A DNA stretch of 7,636 nucleotides from Pseudomonadota bacterium (GTDB taxonomy: Bacteria; Pseudomonadota; Gammaproteobacteria; Burkholderiales; Burkholderiaceae_D): assembly GCA_023409175.1 (NCBI GenBank), contig JAEYIG010000165.1:1-7636 (forward strand), given 5' to 3'. Below, in pieces: positions 7,216 through 7,636 of the stretch; position 1 is the first letter of the stretch, and every line of letters starts with the position of its first letter. The position numbers and the translations under genes are program-made. The notes beneath the pieces are model-generated. The model was not told where the DNA came from, made no database searches, and worked only from the letters and a program-made list of their open reading frames with translations.

Positions 7216-7281
7216 ACAGATTTGAAAATAAATCTGCAGACAAATGTATCCGTCAGGCATTAAAACAGATTTGGAAATAAA
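7216..7281. repeat. 17-bp direct repeat, 16 of 17 identical
   Basis: ACAGATTTGAAAATAAA (7216-7232) recurs as ACAGATTTGGAAATAAA (7265-7281), with one A/G difference and a 49-bp period, close to five helical turns. Both copies lie upstream of the candidate carboxylase -10, which would suit two binding sites for one regulator on the same DNA face. Confidence 0.6.
7217..7236. promoter_or_regulatory. Perfect dyad CAGATTT-N6-AAATCTG
   Basis: Seven-base perfect inverted arms surround GAAAAT. The dyad contains most of the first copy of the 17-bp direct repeat; the second copy keeps only the left arm. No T-run follows on either strand, so it looks more like an operator than a terminator. Confidence 0.4.
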
Positions 7282-7388
7282 GAACCATATTGATGTCCTT
7301 TAAAAAGCCGCCTGTAAAAATGGAGACATCCTCAAAGACAACCGTGAGACATAACCACGCCTGTTTTCAATCAGACCGAGGACATCAC

Positions 7389-7636
7389 TCAGTCAATTGC
7401 CTTTCTCAGCGCACCTCTCGTACAGGATTTGATCCCGCCATCCGTTGCCAGCAAGAGGGCGCCCCGCTCGTCGATTCCGGCAAGCACGCCCGTGACAATC
7501 GAGCCATCACAATCCAGAGAAACAGACTCATTCAACCACAAAAGCCTGGAAAGTGCCTCGGCATGCCAGACACTGGAAAAACGGCCGAGATCAATTTCAC
7601 CCAGATGATCCAACAGTTTCTTCACAATGATTTCCG
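7389..7636 (-). CDS. birA: Biotin-protein ligase, C-terminal end (5' part outside window)
   Basis: Only the last 81 residues are visible. The frame stays open to the window edge and a GTG at 7623-7625 is internal, not the start. BirA makes biotinyl-AMP and transfers biotin to the lysine of carrier domains in the cytosol. The visible part matches the end of the family: an EIIVKKLLDHL helix, WHAEALSRLLWLNESVSL (compare the W-x(n)-V-x-L segment in E. coli BirA), then GVLAGIDERGALLLATDGGIKS, corresponding to E. coli GISRGIDKQGALLLEQDG in the SH3-like C-terminal domain. Whether an N-terminal helix-turn-helix (repressor type) exists cannot be seen. It lies 426 bp upstream of a biotin-dependent carboxylase on the same strand, a sensible pairing of modifying enzyme and substrate. 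In many betaproteobacteria coaX follows birA; it does not do so here. Confidence 0.85.
   Translation of the reverse strand, partial: EIIVKKLLDHLGEIDLGRFSSVWHAEALSRLLWLNESVSLDCDGSIVTGVLAGIDERGALLLATDGGIKSCTRGALRKAID

Larger units (their letters stand above)
6963..7388. other. 426-bp gap between birA end and carboxylase start
   Basis: I find no credible gene here. The only sizeable open frame (minus strand, 6996-7217) starts with GTG, lacks a Shine-Dalgarno and resembles no family. The gap holds the candidate -10, the direct repeat, the dyads and the leader hairpins listed separately. I see no convincing terminator behind birA, so read-through from birA into the carboxylase gene is possible. 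Confidence 0.6.

Noticed and set aside
6996..7217. 73-codon minus-strand frame in the gap before the carboxylase gene
   Set aside because: It has a GTG start without a Shine-Dalgarno, spans the candidate promoter and repeats, and matches no family.
7292..7386. 8-bp inverted repeat GATGTCCT/AGGACATC behind birA
   Set aside because: The arms are 79 bp apart with no supporting structure or T-run. It is likely chance and not a terminator.

Overview
The window carries five protein genes and reads like ordinary chromosomal metabolism of a betaproteobacterium. The gcl/hyi/LysR set looks like that of Burkholderiales. The moderate base composition, with AT-rich gaps, and a glyoxylate-assimilation operon beside an anaplerotic carboxylase would fit Oxalobacter or a relative in Oxalobacteraceae. 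That placement is inferred from recognising the proteins and was not tested by a search. I see no phage, insertion sequence, CRISPR array, tRNA or rRNA.

Layout. Positions 1-2118 (minus strand) hold a glyoxylate operon: gcl (glyoxylate carboligase), followed 17 bp later by hyi (hydroxypyruvate isomerase), which runs off the left edge. A 130-bp AT-rich divergent promoter region (2119-2248) separates gcl from a plus-strand LysR-family regulator (2249-3160), its likely controller. A strong palindromic terminator (3183-3210) lies between that regulator and the convergent minus-strand gene 3240-6962. This gene encodes a 1240-residue single-chain biotin carboxylase/carboxyltransferase/biotinyl protein that I call a divergent pyruvate carboxylase. 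A 426-bp gap upstream of it (6963-7388) contains a candidate promoter, small hairpins and a 17-bp direct repeat. The right edge holds the 3' end of birA, the biotin-protein ligase.

How the genes fit together. Gcl joins two glyoxylates into tartronate semialdehyde with loss of CO2. Hyi interconverts tartronate semialdehyde and hydroxypyruvate. The product is normally reduced to glycerate and enters glycolysis at phosphoglycerate, giving PEP and pyruvate. Pyruvate carboxylase then refills oxaloacetate, and BirA attaches the biotin that it needs. The window could therefore supply carbon assimilation from a C2 acid such as oxalate or glyoxylate. The joint role is inference; the individual assignments rest on sequence motifs.

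The points most worth a second look are in the two large enzymes. Gcl has Gly51 where the E. coli enzyme has its well-known Val51, itself a replacement of the catalytic Glu of the ThDP family. The carboxylase departs from pyruvate carboxylase consensus at several signature sites (biotin motif I-M-K-Q, Ser in place of a catalytic Thr, altered NRGEIA and HTHDTSG motifs) and ends in an added four-cysteine zinc ribbon. It may be a distinct subfamily.
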